Shown here in pieces: positions 34,403 through 43,664 of a stretch of DNA of 64,000 nt. Both the position numbers and the translations under genes were made by a program. The stretch is from an uncultured Draconibacterium sp. (GTDB taxonomy: Bacteria; Bacteroidota; Bacteroidia; Bacteroidales; Prolixibacteraceae): positions 1,336,501 through 1,400,500 of the forward strand of contig NZ_OY781365.1 of assembly GCF_963676815.1 (NCBI RefSeq). Reading direction: 5' to 3'. Numbering within the stretch: the stretch's first letter is position 1; every line of letters begins with the position of its first letter. The notes below the pieces were generated by a model. The model was not told where the DNA came from. It searched no databases and saw only the letters and a list, made by a program, of their open reading frames with translations.

Positions 34403-35287
34403 CAGCAATTTCTCGATAAAAAATTCAACCACATCCTTACCCGAAAGATCCGAAATTCCAATTGCCGGCGCATAAATAATTGCTTCGGCACCAACTTCTT
34501 CAGCACGATCTTTTAATGCTTTGGCATGTAGCGGATGATGGTGCAATTCATCTTCGTTAGTTGGAATGCCGCCAGCATAATGATTGAATACATAAAACGG
34601 CGGCGCATTTTTTGTCATTTTCTCCAGGAAATCAAGGTCTGTGCGAATCTCATTTTGCGCAAACAAATCAACTCCCTCTGCCGATTGAAAACCAAATACG
34701 CGTGCAATACTTAATAACTCTTCAGGATTTTTATATGGCGGAATTCCTATTAATTTGGGCCAGCGTAAAATATCGTAAGTACTTTGAGTAGAAAAGGCTG
34801 CGGCACACAAAATAGTTGTTGATTCGCGTAACACCGGATCATCACTCCCGGCATCGGACATATCATCCGAAAAAGCCAGCCACAAAGAAGTTCCGGCTCC
34901 GGCAGAGCCACCACTGCAGGCAATGCGGTTTTTATCTAAATTATACTTTTCAGCATTTGCCCGAATATATTGCAGGCAGCGTTTTGAGTCGTTCATGCTT
35001 CCCAAAATTCCGTAGGGCGGCTCGGTCATATAACGGTAATTAATGCAGGCTATTGAAATACCGGCATCGAGTAAACGCACCCAGTCTTCCGATCCGTAGT
35101 AACGACTTTTGTCGCCACCAACAAAACCTCCACCATGAATGTACATTACCAGCGGAGTCGGCTCGTTTGAATCGGCCAGCCAAATATCAAATGTATTTCT
35201 TTCATGATCGCCATAATGTTCGTTGGCAAAAGTTGCAGCTACTCCTGCTGCATTTATAGCTTGCGGAAAATCTGAATTATCAGTCAT
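34400..35287 (-). CDS. Alpha/beta hydrolase, HSL (family IV) carboxylesterase-like
   Basis: 295 residues from the ATG ending at 35287; a start fourteen codons earlier is possible but adds only a polar tail. The oxyanion-hole motif reads YIHGGGFVGGDKS and the nucleophile elbow CSGGSAGAGTS, marks of the hormone-sensitive-lipase family. The catalytic His is expected near the C-terminus (HHHPLHAKALKDRAEE). No signal peptide, so probably cytoplasmic. It hydrolyses short acyl esters or similar compounds. Transcribed toward the secreted protein gene; the M23 peptidase gene lies just upstream on the same strand. Confidence 0.85.
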   Translation of the reverse strand: MTDNSDFPQAINAAGVAATFANEHYGDHERNTFDIWLADSNEPTPLVMYIHGGGFVGGDKSRYYGSEDWVRLLDAGISIACINYRYMTEPPYGILGSMNDSKRCLQYIRANAEKYNLDKNRIACSGGSAGAGTSLWLAFSDDMSDAGSDDPVLRESTTILCAAAFSTQSTYDILRWPKLIGIPPYKNPEELLSIARVFGFQSAEGVDLFAQNEIRTDLDFLEKMTKNAPPFYVFNHYAGGIPTNEDELHHHPLHAKALKDRAEEVGAEAIIYAPAIGISDLSGKDVVEFFIEKLL

Positions 35288-35343
35288 TTTTGTTTTTTGT
35301 TTTACCGGCTGATTACTGGAAGAATACAACCGGCATTTTTCTG

Positions 35344-36132
35344 TTAATACATGCGCAACGGCTGCCCGATTTGCAATACCGAGTTTTCCGAGATATTATT
35401 CAGTCGGCACAAATCATTTATTGATGTTTTAAACTTTCTAGAGATAACCCACAGCGAATCGCCCGAGCGTACCTTGTAATATTCAGGCACTGCAACATTT
35501 GTAGAGTAACCTTTAGGCTTTAGCTTTTTGTGCAGCGCCATTAAACTCTGCATATCAAAAGCATCATCGCGTATTGTCTCTTCTTTAAAATCAAAAACCA
35601 ATTCAGGATCAAAAGGCTGTCCATTTTCGCGCATCTCAAAATGTAAATGCGGACCACGCGCACGACCTGTACTTCCGGCTAAACCAATCGGTTCGCCTTT
35701 TTCCACTTTATCACCTTTTTTCTTCAGAAATGTTGTAAGGTGAGCGTAATAAGTTTGAATATTATTTCGGTGCTGAATAACCACCAGCCGGCCAAAACCA
35801 TACCCCCAGTTTGCGCGGGCAATAACTCCGCTTTGTGCTGCCACCACGGTATCGCCTTTATACATTTTTATATCAGTGCCGTAGTGCATGCGCCCCGAGC
35901 GCGGACCAAAACGACTAATAATATATCCATCGTTTCCCGGTACCAAAAACTGCTCCAGGTAGCCTTTTTGTGCCGATTCAGGAAAACTATCCAATGACGC
36001 TTTGAAAACCTCAACATTTATTGTTCTATCAACATCTGGCACTGCCAACGTATTAACATTTGTGCTTTGCCCAAAAACAAAAGACACTGCCAAAAGCAGC
36101 AAACAAAAAATTACCCCTCTTTTCATTAACAT
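35344..36132 (-). CDS. M23 (LytM-type) peptidase with C-terminal LysM domain
   Basis: 262 residues with a signal peptide (MLMKRGVIFCLLLLAVSFVF, then GQ). The zinc site of a lysostaphin-type endopeptidase is visible: HYGTDIKM (His and Asp) and GPHLHFEMR (HxH). A C-terminal LysM (YKVRSGDSLWVISRKFKTS, then INDLCRLNN) binds peptidoglycan. It acts in the periplasm, either cutting stem-peptide cross-links or, like EnvC/NlpD, activating amidases; the complete zinc set favours true peptidase activity. Start could also be the Met two codons later. Divergent from the transaldolase-like gene. Confidence 0.93.
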   Translation of the reverse strand: MLMKRGVIFCLLLLAVSFVFGQSTNVNTLAVPDVDRTINVEVFKASLDSFPESAQKGYLEQFLVPGNDGYIISRFGPRSGRMHYGTDIKMYKGDTVVAAQSGVIARANWGYGFGRLVVIQHRNNIQTYYAHLTTFLKKKGDKVEKGEPIGLAGSTGRARGPHLHFEMRENGQPFDPELVFDFKEETIRDDAFDMQSLMALHKKLKPKGYSTNVAVPEYYKVRSGDSLWVISRKFKTSINDLCRLNNISENSVLQIGQPLRMY

Positions 36133-36360
36133 GATGCAAAAAAAGTCAAAAGATTCTGGAATTGAAAACGACGAACAAAGAAGAATATTCTATCACCAAA
36201 CAATTTCATTGGCTTGAAATTTAAAATTATGAAGGAAACAGGCAGAATTTGCAGTGGTATTCAATCATTTCTTACGGTGCATAAATTTCTTCGTGTGCTC
36301 ATTTCATGTTAACAAATTTACAGAGATGCCCGAAAAGATGTGCGTCAGGAAAATCATAGT

Positions 36361-36368
36361 TATCTTTG
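36361..36368 (+). promoter_or_regulatory. Candidate -7 element for the transaldolase-like gene
   Basis: TATCTTTG followed by C fits TAnnTTTG, 60 bases upstream of the ATG. The -33 position reads GTG instead of TTG. Confidence 0.45.
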
Positions 36369-36428
36369 CCGTACTTACTAAAACAGAACTGATCGCTTAA
36401 ATTTTATTTCACATTAAATAAAATAAAG

Positions 36429-37091
36429 ATGATTTATCTGGCAGACACCGCAGACATTCAGGCATTAAAAGATTTGTACAATTTTTTTCCGTTAACCGGC
36501 GTAACAACAAATCCTACCATTTTAAAACAGTCGGGCTTAAAACTTTCAGAAGCCATTCAAAGTATTACTGAGATTGTTGGCAAAGGAAGCATTCATGTTC
36601 AGGTGATGAGCGACAAAGCCGAAGATATGGTAGCCGAGGCAAAAACCTACAAAAATTATTTTAACCTGGGCGACAATTATTATGCAAAAATTCCGGTATC
36701 AATAGAAGGTTACAAGGCCATGCGAATGTTAAAAGATGCGGGAATAAATGTAACGGCAACAGCTATTTTTACACAACAACAGGCATTGGTGGCATCGCGT
36801 GCCGGAGCCGACTTTGTTGCTCCTTATGTTAGCCGTCTGGATAACATTTCGTCGCACGGAATTGAAGTAGTCGGCGACATTGTAAAAAACACCAAAGAAT
36901 TTAATCTTGACACCAAAGTACTGGCAGCCAGCTTTAAAACGGTCGACCAGATTCACCGTGTAAGTATGGCCGGAGCACAGTCGGCAACAATTAGTCCGGA
37001 ATTGCTTTTCCAACTGATAAAGCACCCAATGACCGACATCAGTATCGCACAGTTTGAGAAAGACGGCGAAGGATTATACAATATTTTTTAG
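36429..37091 (+). CDS. Transaldolase / fructose-6-phosphate aldolase, small type
   Basis: 220-residue class I aldolase of the TalC/FSA group. MIYLADTADIQALKDLYNFF opens the TIM barrel; GVTTNPTILKQSG is the substrate loop, and the Schiff-base lysine is in YYAKIPVSIEGY. DFVAPYVSRLDNI follows. The group includes true transaldolases (pentose-phosphate pathway) and fructose-6-phosphate aldolases, which sequence alone cannot separate here. Monocistronic, with its own promoter motif. Confidence 0.9.
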   Translation: MIYLADTADIQALKDLYNFFPLTGVTTNPTILKQSGLKLSEAIQSITEIVGKGSIHVQVMSDKAEDMVAEAKTYKNYFNLGDNYYAKIPVSIEGYKAMRMLKDAGINVTATAIFTQQQALVASRAGADFVAPYVSRLDNISSHGIEVVGDIVKNTKEFNLDTKVLAASFKTVDQIHRVSMAGAQSATISPELLFQLIKHPMTDISIAQFEKDGEGLYNIF

Positions 37092-37101
37092 CTAAAACAA
37101 T

Positions 37102-37827
37102 TTAGAACGAAAGTCCCGAAAGCAAGTCATCCATATTTCCCATAATAATGTGTGGATTGCTTTTGGGGTTTAGCCATTTTAGCACCCGTAGCATATTTTC
37201 TTCGGTTATGGCAACACATCCTGCTGTTGGCTCGTTTCCGGTTTTATTTAAGTGAAAGAAGATAGCACTTCCTTTACCTTTCACCACCGGATTTGTATTG
37301 TATTCAATTACCATACAATATTTGTAGGCATCGCTTTTTAACAGCAGGTTTTCGTATGATCTTGCTTGGGTTTTGCCACTTACAAATTGATTGTAATTCT
37401 CCGACTCGGGATCGTCAATCCATTTATCTTCGGCAGTGGTTTTCTGATACGGCATTTTTGTATCGGCGCTATCCGGGTAGGTATACAATTGCCCAAGTGC
37501 AAAAATACCTGTTGGCGATTTACCGTCGCCTTCAACCTTTGCGTTAATTGGAGCAAAGCCATTTTCCCCAATTCCGGCCGGAATAACAGAAAAAACCGGC
37601 CGCCAACCTTGCCCGGACTTTTCGTAGGCTAATAAAATTGCTTGATGATCATCGGCTTCAGTATTAAAAACCACCAATGTCTGAAGTACATCATACCGAT
37701 CAGGCCATTGAATGCTTTCAAGTATTTTGTGGCCCATTTTCTCAGGTTTATCGGGTGTTGCTTTACACGCTGCCATCAATAAGGCAAACACAACTACAAT
37801 GCTAATTTTACTAACCTTCAGAATCAT
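37102..37827 (-). CDS. Lipoprotein with L,D-transpeptidase (YkuD) domain
   Basis: 241 residues from the ATG ending at 37827, which gives a lipoprotein signal (MILKVSKISIVVVFALLMAA followed by C). A longer start at 37908 would hide that signal inside extra sequence. The catalytic region reads IFFHLNKTGNEPTAGCVAI, the H...xGC pattern of YkuD enzymes with the cysteine nucleophile. Such enzymes make 3-3 cross-links in peptidoglycan or attach lipoproteins; this one resembles the ErfK/YafK-type standalone proteins. Its start overlaps the end of the sensor-kinase gene by 17 bases, suggesting co-expression. Confidence 0.85.
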   Translation of the reverse strand: MILKVSKISIVVVFALLMAACKATPDKPEKMGHKILESIQWPDRYDVLQTLVVFNTEADDHQAILLAYEKSGQGWRPVFSVIPAGIGENGFAPINAKVEGDGKSPTGIFALGQLYTYPDSADTKMPYQKTTAEDKWIDDPESENYNQFVSGKTQARSYENLLLKSDAYKYCMVIEYNTNPVVKGKGSAIFFHLNKTGNEPTAGCVAITEENMLRVLKWLNPKSNPHIIMGNMDDLLSGLSF

Positions 37828-40800
37828 TAACAGGCAAGGTAAAAATAAATTTGCTTCCTTTTCCAAGCTCACTTTCAACACGTATAATTCCTCCGTGTTT
37901 TTCAACAAATTCTTTACATAACACCAAGCCTAGTCCGGTTCCTTTTTCACCATTTGTTCCGCGTGCAACCTCGGTACTTTCAATGCTAAATATACTTTCT
38001 AGTTTATTTTCCGCAATTCCTATCCCATTGTCTTCAACAGCCACTTTGCACCACGCCTTTTCTTTTGTAATTTGTACTGCTATCTCGCCATCGTTGTACG
38101 TAAATTTTATGGCATTGGCCAACAGGTTCCGAACGATGGTTGAAAACATATTGACATCAGCATTTACAATAACTTCTTCTTTGGCATAAACCTCAATCAG
38201 GATATTCTTTTTTAGTGCAGCCTCTTCATGAAATCGTAACAAATCCCTGATTTTGGCAGAAACATATACCGGCTCAGGATGAAATACAATGGCATTTCGT
38301 TGCAGGCGCGCCCAGGTTAATAAATTACCCAACAAGTCGTTAGCCAATATCGACGATTTGTAAATATTTGAAATATGATGCTCTTGTCTGGCCGCATCCA
38401 TGTTCTTAAAACTCATCAACAAATTTTCAGAAAATCCAATTATGATATTAAAATGATTACGTAAATCGTGCCCGATTATGGAGAAAAACTTGTCTTTTGT
38501 ATGGTTTAACTCGTTTAGTTCTTTGTTTTTAGCGGTAATTATTTCGTTTTGTTCTTTTATCTGAATTGTGCGTTCAAGCACCTTTTTCTCCAGCCTAATT
38601 TTCTCCATTTGCAATCGGCGTTCGCGAAGCGTAATAAATGCCCAAATAATCACAAGAATAATTATAAAATAGGCCAGATAAGCATATTGAGTTCGCCACC
38701 ACGGAGGAAGAACCACAATTTGTAAACTTGCTCCTTCTTCGTTCCAAACACCATCGTTGTTGGCTCCTTTAACCGAAAAAGTATATTCTCCGGGCGGCAA
38801 GGCAAAAAACGGAACAAATTTACGGTTGGCAATTTCTATCCAATCATTCGAGATGCCCTCCATTTTATAGGCATAAGTGTTTTTATTGGTATTGGTAAAC
38901 TCAAGCGCTGCAAATTCAATGGTAAACGATTGCACATCTCGCTTTAAAACCACTTGCGATTTTGTTGTAATGTTAATTTCGTGCTGTTCATTGTTACTTG
39001 TGGCGCTAAAAGAGGTAAATACAATATTTGGCACATAAGGATTACCTTTTAACGAATTGGGATAAAAAGTATTAAATCCGTTCATTCCTCCAAACATCAA
39101 TTCGCCATCGTTTGCACAATATGCGGCGCGTAAATTAAATTCAGGACTCTGCAATCCATCTTCGGAGGTGAAAACCTGAAGCCGATTATTATCCGTTTCA
39201 AATCGGCACAATCCATTGCCTGTTGAAAACCACAAATCGTTATTCTTATCTTCAACAATCTCGTAAATGTAATTGCTGGGCAAGCCATCCTTCTCCGTAA
39301 AATAGCTGAATTGTCGGGAATTTTTATCGTAAATATTCAGAGCGGCATTTGTACCAATCCAGATCCTGTTCAGGCTGTCTTCGCACAACGAAATTACAAA
39401 ATCGCTACTCAGTTCTCCTTTTGCTTTTTTGTAGTGTATTAATTTATCTGTTTCCGGATTATACACATCTAAACCGGCTATTGTTGCCATCCAGATTAAA
39501 CCGTCAGAGTCTTCCAAAAGCGTATAAATCAGATTCGAACTTGTTTTCCGATCTCCACTCCGTTGTTGATCAAAACGTATAATTTCTTCCGATTGCAGGT
39601 CTACACAAAATACTCCAACCGACGTTCCAATCCAAAACCGATTGTTTTTATCCTGAATGATGTGATAAATACGAGTGTTATCAAATGCAGGCCAGTCGGG
39701 GCGGTCGAAATAAAGTTGCCAATCTTCAAAACTATTTTTCTTTGAATTCCAAATCACAATACCATCGCGTGTCCCTAACCATATATTGCCATCATTGTCT
39801 TTAAAAACAACGTGCACAAAATCATTGGGCAGTTTATGGTTGCCATCATGTTGCGACGAAAAATGTTCCACCACATTGTTTTTCGTATCAACAATATTTA
39901 ATCCCTGTCCCCAGTTTCCAATCCACAATTTACCATCATCGTTTTTCAGCATTCCGCCAATTACATTACCCAGCAAATCAACCGATGAAGGCGAATTGCC
40001 ATTTCTGAAAAGCCTGAACTTATCCTTTTTCAAATCGGTTTTACTTATTCCCGCCAAAGTTCCTACCCAAAGGTTCTCTGATTGATCAATCAATAAACTC
40101 TGCACAATATTGTGGGCCAGTCCGCTGTTTTCAGAGGTTAGATTTTCAACCGTGTACTTTCCTCCTTCCTCGGTTAAAAAATAAACTCCGCTACCTTCTG
40201 TGCCAATAATCAGCTGTCCTGATTTTGACTGAACAATGCTTCGAATGCACATTTTTAAGGTAAAAACATCGCCCGATTTTAACCGAAAATTCTGTTCTTC
40301 AAATTGTTTCTTTTCCTGGTTGAATCGATACAATCCATTGGTCGTTCCGGCCCAAATTTGTGAATTTGTATCGAAAAACAATTCGGTAACATTCACATGT
40401 TCTAAAGTATCATTGCTTGCGGATAAAAACGGGTAGCAACTAAATGCTTCCTCCTGAAAAGAAAAGACTGCTATACCTTCGGTACAGCCTGTCCATAGAT
40501 TTCCGGCATGATCTTCAAGAACCGGTAATTTTACATCCTGAATAGCCGGATCGAAAGGGACATCGCTTTGAAAATGGGAGAATTGCCGGGTTTCGGGGGC
40601 AAAAACAGAAATTACCGGCGGTGTATGTACAAGCATCTTTCCACTTTTTAAAAGCAGATTATTGTAGCTGTGTGTACTTATTTCCTGCTCGTAGCCCGTT
40701 TGGTAACTCACACGCTCAAAACAATCTTCTGCCACCACGTACTTATTCAGCCCGCCCTTTGTTCCTATCCAAAGGTTTCCATCACGATCTTCAGAAATTG

Positions 40801-41056
40801 CATAAATCCAGTTATTGGAAATTGATAGTGAATCGTTTGGCTGGTAACGATATACCCTGAATTTTTCACCGTCAAATCGATTTAATCCGTTTTGTGTTCC
40901 GATCCAGAGAAATCCCTGCGTATCCTGAAACAAACAGTTTACAACACTTTGCGACAGCCCTTCGTTAATTGAATAAGTTGAAAAATTTAATTGTCGGGGG
41001 AAAGCAGTTGACAGCAGCGCAAAGTTAAAAATCAGAAAACAGCACAATCGTTTCAT
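37811..41056 (-). CDS. Sensor histidine kinase with two-propeller periplasmic sensor (reg_prop, Y_Y_Y)
   Basis: 1081 residues. A signal peptide is followed by many reg_prop repeats (FLWIGTQNGLNRFDGEKFRV, NLWIGTKGGLNKY and similar) making two beta-propellers up to about residue 690. A Y_Y_Y domain (YAYKMEGISNDWIE; PFFALPPGEYTFSVKG), a membrane helix about 785-805, a coiled coil, an H-box (FFSIIGHDLRNHFN) and a HATPase with NLLANAIKF, DNGIGIA and GTGLGLVLCKEF follow. Unlike hybrid systems of Bacteroides, the chain ends after the ATPase: no receiver or AraC domain. No response-regulator gene is adjacent. The ligand is probably a glycan or wall fragment, but that is inference. Confidence 0.93.
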   Translation of the reverse strand: MKRLCCFLIFNFALLSTAFPRQLNFSTYSINEGLSQSVVNCLFQDTQGFLWIGTQNGLNRFDGEKFRVYRYQPNDSLSISNNWIYAISEDRDGNLWIGTKGGLNKYVVAEDCFERVSYQTGYEQEISTHSYNNLLLKSGKMLVHTPPVISVFAPETRQFSHFQSDVPFDPAIQDVKLPVLEDHAGNLWTGCTEGIAVFSFQEEAFSCYPFLSASNDTLEHVNVTELFFDTNSQIWAGTTNGLYRFNQEKKQFEEQNFRLKSGDVFTLKMCIRSIVQSKSGQLIIGTEGSGVYFLTEEGGKYTVENLTSENSGLAHNIVQSLLIDQSENLWVGTLAGISKTDLKKDKFRLFRNGNSPSSVDLLGNVIGGMLKNDDGKLWIGNWGQGLNIVDTKNNVVEHFSSQHDGNHKLPNDFVHVVFKDNDGNIWLGTRDGIVIWNSKKNSFEDWQLYFDRPDWPAFDNTRIYHIIQDKNNRFWIGTSVGVFCVDLQSEEIIRFDQQRSGDRKTSSNLIYTLLEDSDGLIWMATIAGLDVYNPETDKLIHYKKAKGELSSDFVISLCEDSLNRIWIGTNAALNIYDKNSRQFSYFTEKDGLPSNYIYEIVEDKNNDLWFSTGNGLCRFETDNNRLQVFTSEDGLQSPEFNLRAAYCANDGELMFGGMNGFNTFYPNSLKGNPYVPNIVFTSFSATSNNEQHEINITTKSQVVLKRDVQSFTIEFAALEFTNTNKNTYAYKMEGISNDWIEIANRKFVPFFALPPGEYTFSVKGANNDGVWNEEGASLQIVVLPPWWRTQYAYLAYFIIILVIIWAFITLRERRLQMEKIRLEKKVLERTIQIKEQNEIITAKNKELNELNHTKDKFFSIIGHDLRNHFNIIIGFSENLLMSFKNMDAARQEHHISNIYKSSILANDLLGNLLTWARLQRNAIVFHPEPVYVSAKIRDLLRFHEEAALKKNILIEVYAKEEVIVNADVNMFSTIVRNLLANAIKFTYNDGEIAVQITKEKAWCKVAVEDNGIGIAENKLESIFSIESTEVARGTNGEKGTGLGLVLCKEFVEKHGGIIRVESELGKGSKFIFTLPVNDSEG

Positions 41057-41148
41057 GATAACACAAATATATTAGTTAACCAGCGCAATGCGAAGTTCGT
41101 GATAAGTTGCGTTATTTCCAAAATTTCAGTTTGATGTGCACTGTGAAG

Positions 41149-41454
41149 CTAATTGTTCTTTTCCTTTTCGTACTCCCAACTACTCAATCCAATCCGCAAT
41201 TCGCCATAACTAACCTCGTTACCAAAATGCGACTTTGCCACTCCGAACGACTTGTCCTCTGCTTTTTCAAAATAGTCGGCTATTTTTTTCAGTTTCTCTT
41301 CGTGTACCAAACGCGTAGCCTCCAGCTCTCCCAGTTTTATGAAGTGTGCTAAATGTCCCTCGATAGTATTTGCCGAGAGCGCACGTTCTTTAGCAATTTC
41401 GTCAATGGATTTTCCGCCATTAAACAACTCAAAACTCACCAACTTTGTGTCCAC
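41149..41454 (-). pseudogene. HTH_40 domain, out-of-frame tail of the upstream helicase
   Basis: 101 codons, a helix-turn-helix of the HTH_40/RecQ-tail type (FELFNGGKSIDEIAKERALS; ANTIEGHLAHFIKLGE). The only start available is GTG at 41452-41454, inside the end of the helicase reading frame. In relatives (from memory) this domain is the C-terminus of one helicase polypeptide. Adding a single A to the five-A run at the junction would join the frames into about 817 residues. So either the frame is broken by a mutation or sequencing error, or the small ORF is translated separately. Confidence 0.6.
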
Positions 41455-43601
41455 TTTTTCCTTCTTTTCCTTTTGGTTTCCTGAAGCGGAATTTCCCCTT
41501 TTTCAATATTGTTTTCGTTACAATAATGTTGAATAATAGCTGCAATATCGGCTCCAAACTGCGTTATCTTTCGGGGCCCCAAACCATTTATCAGTTTTAA
41601 CGATGCAGCATCGGTTGGCAGGTAAGTTACCAGGGCGTACAGTACCTTTTGCGAGAAGATCATGAAAGGAGGAATTTCCAGCTCACCGGCTTTTTCGGTG
41701 CGATAGTTACGCAATTGCTCAAACAATTCGGGATTCGGGATATTTTCGAAATCGGTAATTTCTTTTGCCTTTTGTTTTCCTGAAGACTTACTTTGTTTTA
41801 CCAACGTTTTAGCGCGCGAATCCATCAATCGTTTTACATCAAATCCTTCCAGGCACGACTCAAATGCTGTTAGTTTTAACTGAACATCATCTTTCAGGTC
41901 GTTCACATAACGTTTCAGCTGGCGTTTGATCTCCTTGTTATCCACATCCAAATCCACCTTTTTAATTCCATCGGCCAGAATATGTTGCACCTTCTCGCCA
42001 AAATAGGCAGACGCTTTTTTTATGCGTTCCTGCAAGGTGCCGTTCTGATAAACATCGGGCTGCTGACGCAACAAATCAGTAATCTGGTTATGGAATTTTG
42101 CAGCCACTGCCACAATCTCATTGTCATGGCTGTTGCGCATTTTTTCAAGCTGGGTAATGGTAACTTCCGGGAAACTTCCTTTGTTCTCGTTTACCAACTT
42201 TGTTATGTTTCGCAATAAATTTTCCGAGCGGTAAAAGCGAAATATTTCCGTTAACTGCTCTTTTTGAAAGGCCAGTTTTGCAGCATTCAATTCCGTTTCG
42301 CCGGGTTGATTCTCTTCCACATCGCGAATAAAACCACTTACTTTCTGATCGTTGATAATACTACTTCCGGCAATTGGCGATGAAAGCACCATTCCTTCCA
42401 ACGACTTACAACGACTCAGCGCCACATAAACCTGCCCGTGAGCAAAAGATGCTTCCGCATCAATAATAGCTTTCTCAAAAGTTAAGCCCTGACTTTTATG
42501 AATAGTAATTGCCCACGCCAGTTTTAACGGAACCTGGGTAAACATACCTTCCATCTCTTCGCGTATTTCTCCCGATTCTTTATCGATTGAATATTTGTAG
42601 TTTTCCCAGTTTTGTGCTTCCACTTCAATCTCTTCTTCTTCACCCGGACAAAGCACAAAAACACGGTCTTTTTCAATCGACTGCACCTGCCCTATTTTTC
42701 CATTGTAAAAGCGTTTCTCAGGATTAGAGTCGTTTTTAACAAACATTACCTGAGCACCAACTTTTAGTTCCAGCTTAAAATCTGTTGGATAGGAGTATTC
42801 TGGGAATTTGCCCTCAACCGAAGCAGTAAAAAATTCCTTTTTCCCGGTTAATGCCGCCAGCTTTGAGTCGTTAATGCGTTGCGCACTTACGTTGTGCGTA
42901 CAAAGTGTTATAAAACCATCCTCGTCACCCGGAACAAAATCCGGAATATGACGTGTATTCAAAAGTTGCCGGGCTTCTTCATCCAGCTTATTCTCACGCA
43001 CTTTATTCAGTACGGAAATAAATTTTTCATCCTGCTGCCGAAACACCTCGGTGAGTTCGATGCTTACATGCGGAAACTCGCGCAGTGCTTTACTGCTGAA
43101 AAAATAAGGGGTATCGTATTCGCGGCGCAACAATCCCCATTCTTCGTTTTTTACCACCGGTGCCAACTGTTGCAAATCGCCAATCATTAAAACCTGTGCA
43201 CCTCCAAACGGTTTACGCTTGTTTTTAAACCGCCTCAGGGTGCGATCGATGGCATCCAAAACATCGGCACGAACCATACTCACCTCATCGATTACCAGCA
43301 AGTCGAGGCTTCGCATAATATTTATCTTCTCTTTGGCAAACCTTTGCTCGCTGCTAAGTTTGCTCTCGTTCCCCACCTGCGGCGCAAACGACAATTGAAA
43401 AAATGAGTGAATGGTAACACCTGCCGCATTTATTGCCGCAACACCCGTTGGTGCCACCACAACCATTCGTTTGGGCGAGCGTTCTTTCAGGCTACGTAGA
43501 AAGGTGGTTTTACCGGTTCCGGCCTTACCGGTAAGAAAAATATTTTGCCCGGTGTATTGTACAAAATCAAAAGCTAACTGGAGTTGTTTGTTGGTCTTCA
43601 T
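41436..43601 (-). CDS. PIF1/RecD-like helicase with HRDC domain
   Basis: 721 residues. Superfamily 1 motifs: Walker A FLTGKAGTGKTTFL (about residues 18-31), Walker B LLVIDEVSMV, and the C-terminal helicase motif LKLAWAITIHKSQGLTFEKA. An HRDC domain follows (about 630-700; LRNYRTEKAGELEIPPFMIF, LKLINGLGPRKITQFGADIA). It unwinds DNA, possibly at stalled forks or G-quadruplexes as PIF1-like enzymes do. The last residues (KRKRRKKWTQSW) run into a stop, whereas another frame continues with an HTH_40 domain. So the protein is probably truncated relative to its family. Confidence 0.88.
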   Translation of the reverse strand: MKTNKQLQLAFDFVQYTGQNIFLTGKAGTGKTTFLRSLKERSPKRMVVVAPTGVAAINAAGVTIHSFFQLSFAPQVGNESKLSSEQRFAKEKINIMRSLDLLVIDEVSMVRADVLDAIDRTLRRFKNKRKPFGGAQVLMIGDLQQLAPVVKNEEWGLLRREYDTPYFFSSKALREFPHVSIELTEVFRQQDEKFISVLNKVRENKLDEEARQLLNTRHIPDFVPGDEDGFITLCTHNVSAQRINDSKLAALTGKKEFFTASVEGKFPEYSYPTDFKLELKVGAQVMFVKNDSNPEKRFYNGKIGQVQSIEKDRVFVLCPGEEEEIEVEAQNWENYKYSIDKESGEIREEMEGMFTQVPLKLAWAITIHKSQGLTFEKAIIDAEASFAHGQVYVALSRCKSLEGMVLSSPIAGSSIINDQKVSGFIRDVEENQPGETELNAAKLAFQKEQLTEIFRFYRSENLLRNITKLVNENKGSFPEVTITQLEKMRNSHDNEIVAVAAKFHNQITDLLRQQPDVYQNGTLQERIKKASAYFGEKVQHILADGIKKVDLDVDNKEIKRQLKRYVNDLKDDVQLKLTAFESCLEGFDVKRLMDSRAKTLVKQSKSSGKQKAKEITDFENIPNPELFEQLRNYRTEKAGELEIPPFMIFSQKVLYALVTYLPTDAASLKLINGLGPRKITQFGADIAAIIQHYCNENNIEKGEIPLQETKRKRRKKWTQSW

Positions 43602-43664
43602 ATAATTTGTTCAAAAGCTGAAAATCCGATTGATTACTATTTTAATCAATAAATATAAGCAGAA

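Noticed and set aside
41149..41454. Independent small HTH regulator
   Set aside because: It matches a helicase C-terminus in a shifted frame; a separate gene is possible but less likely.
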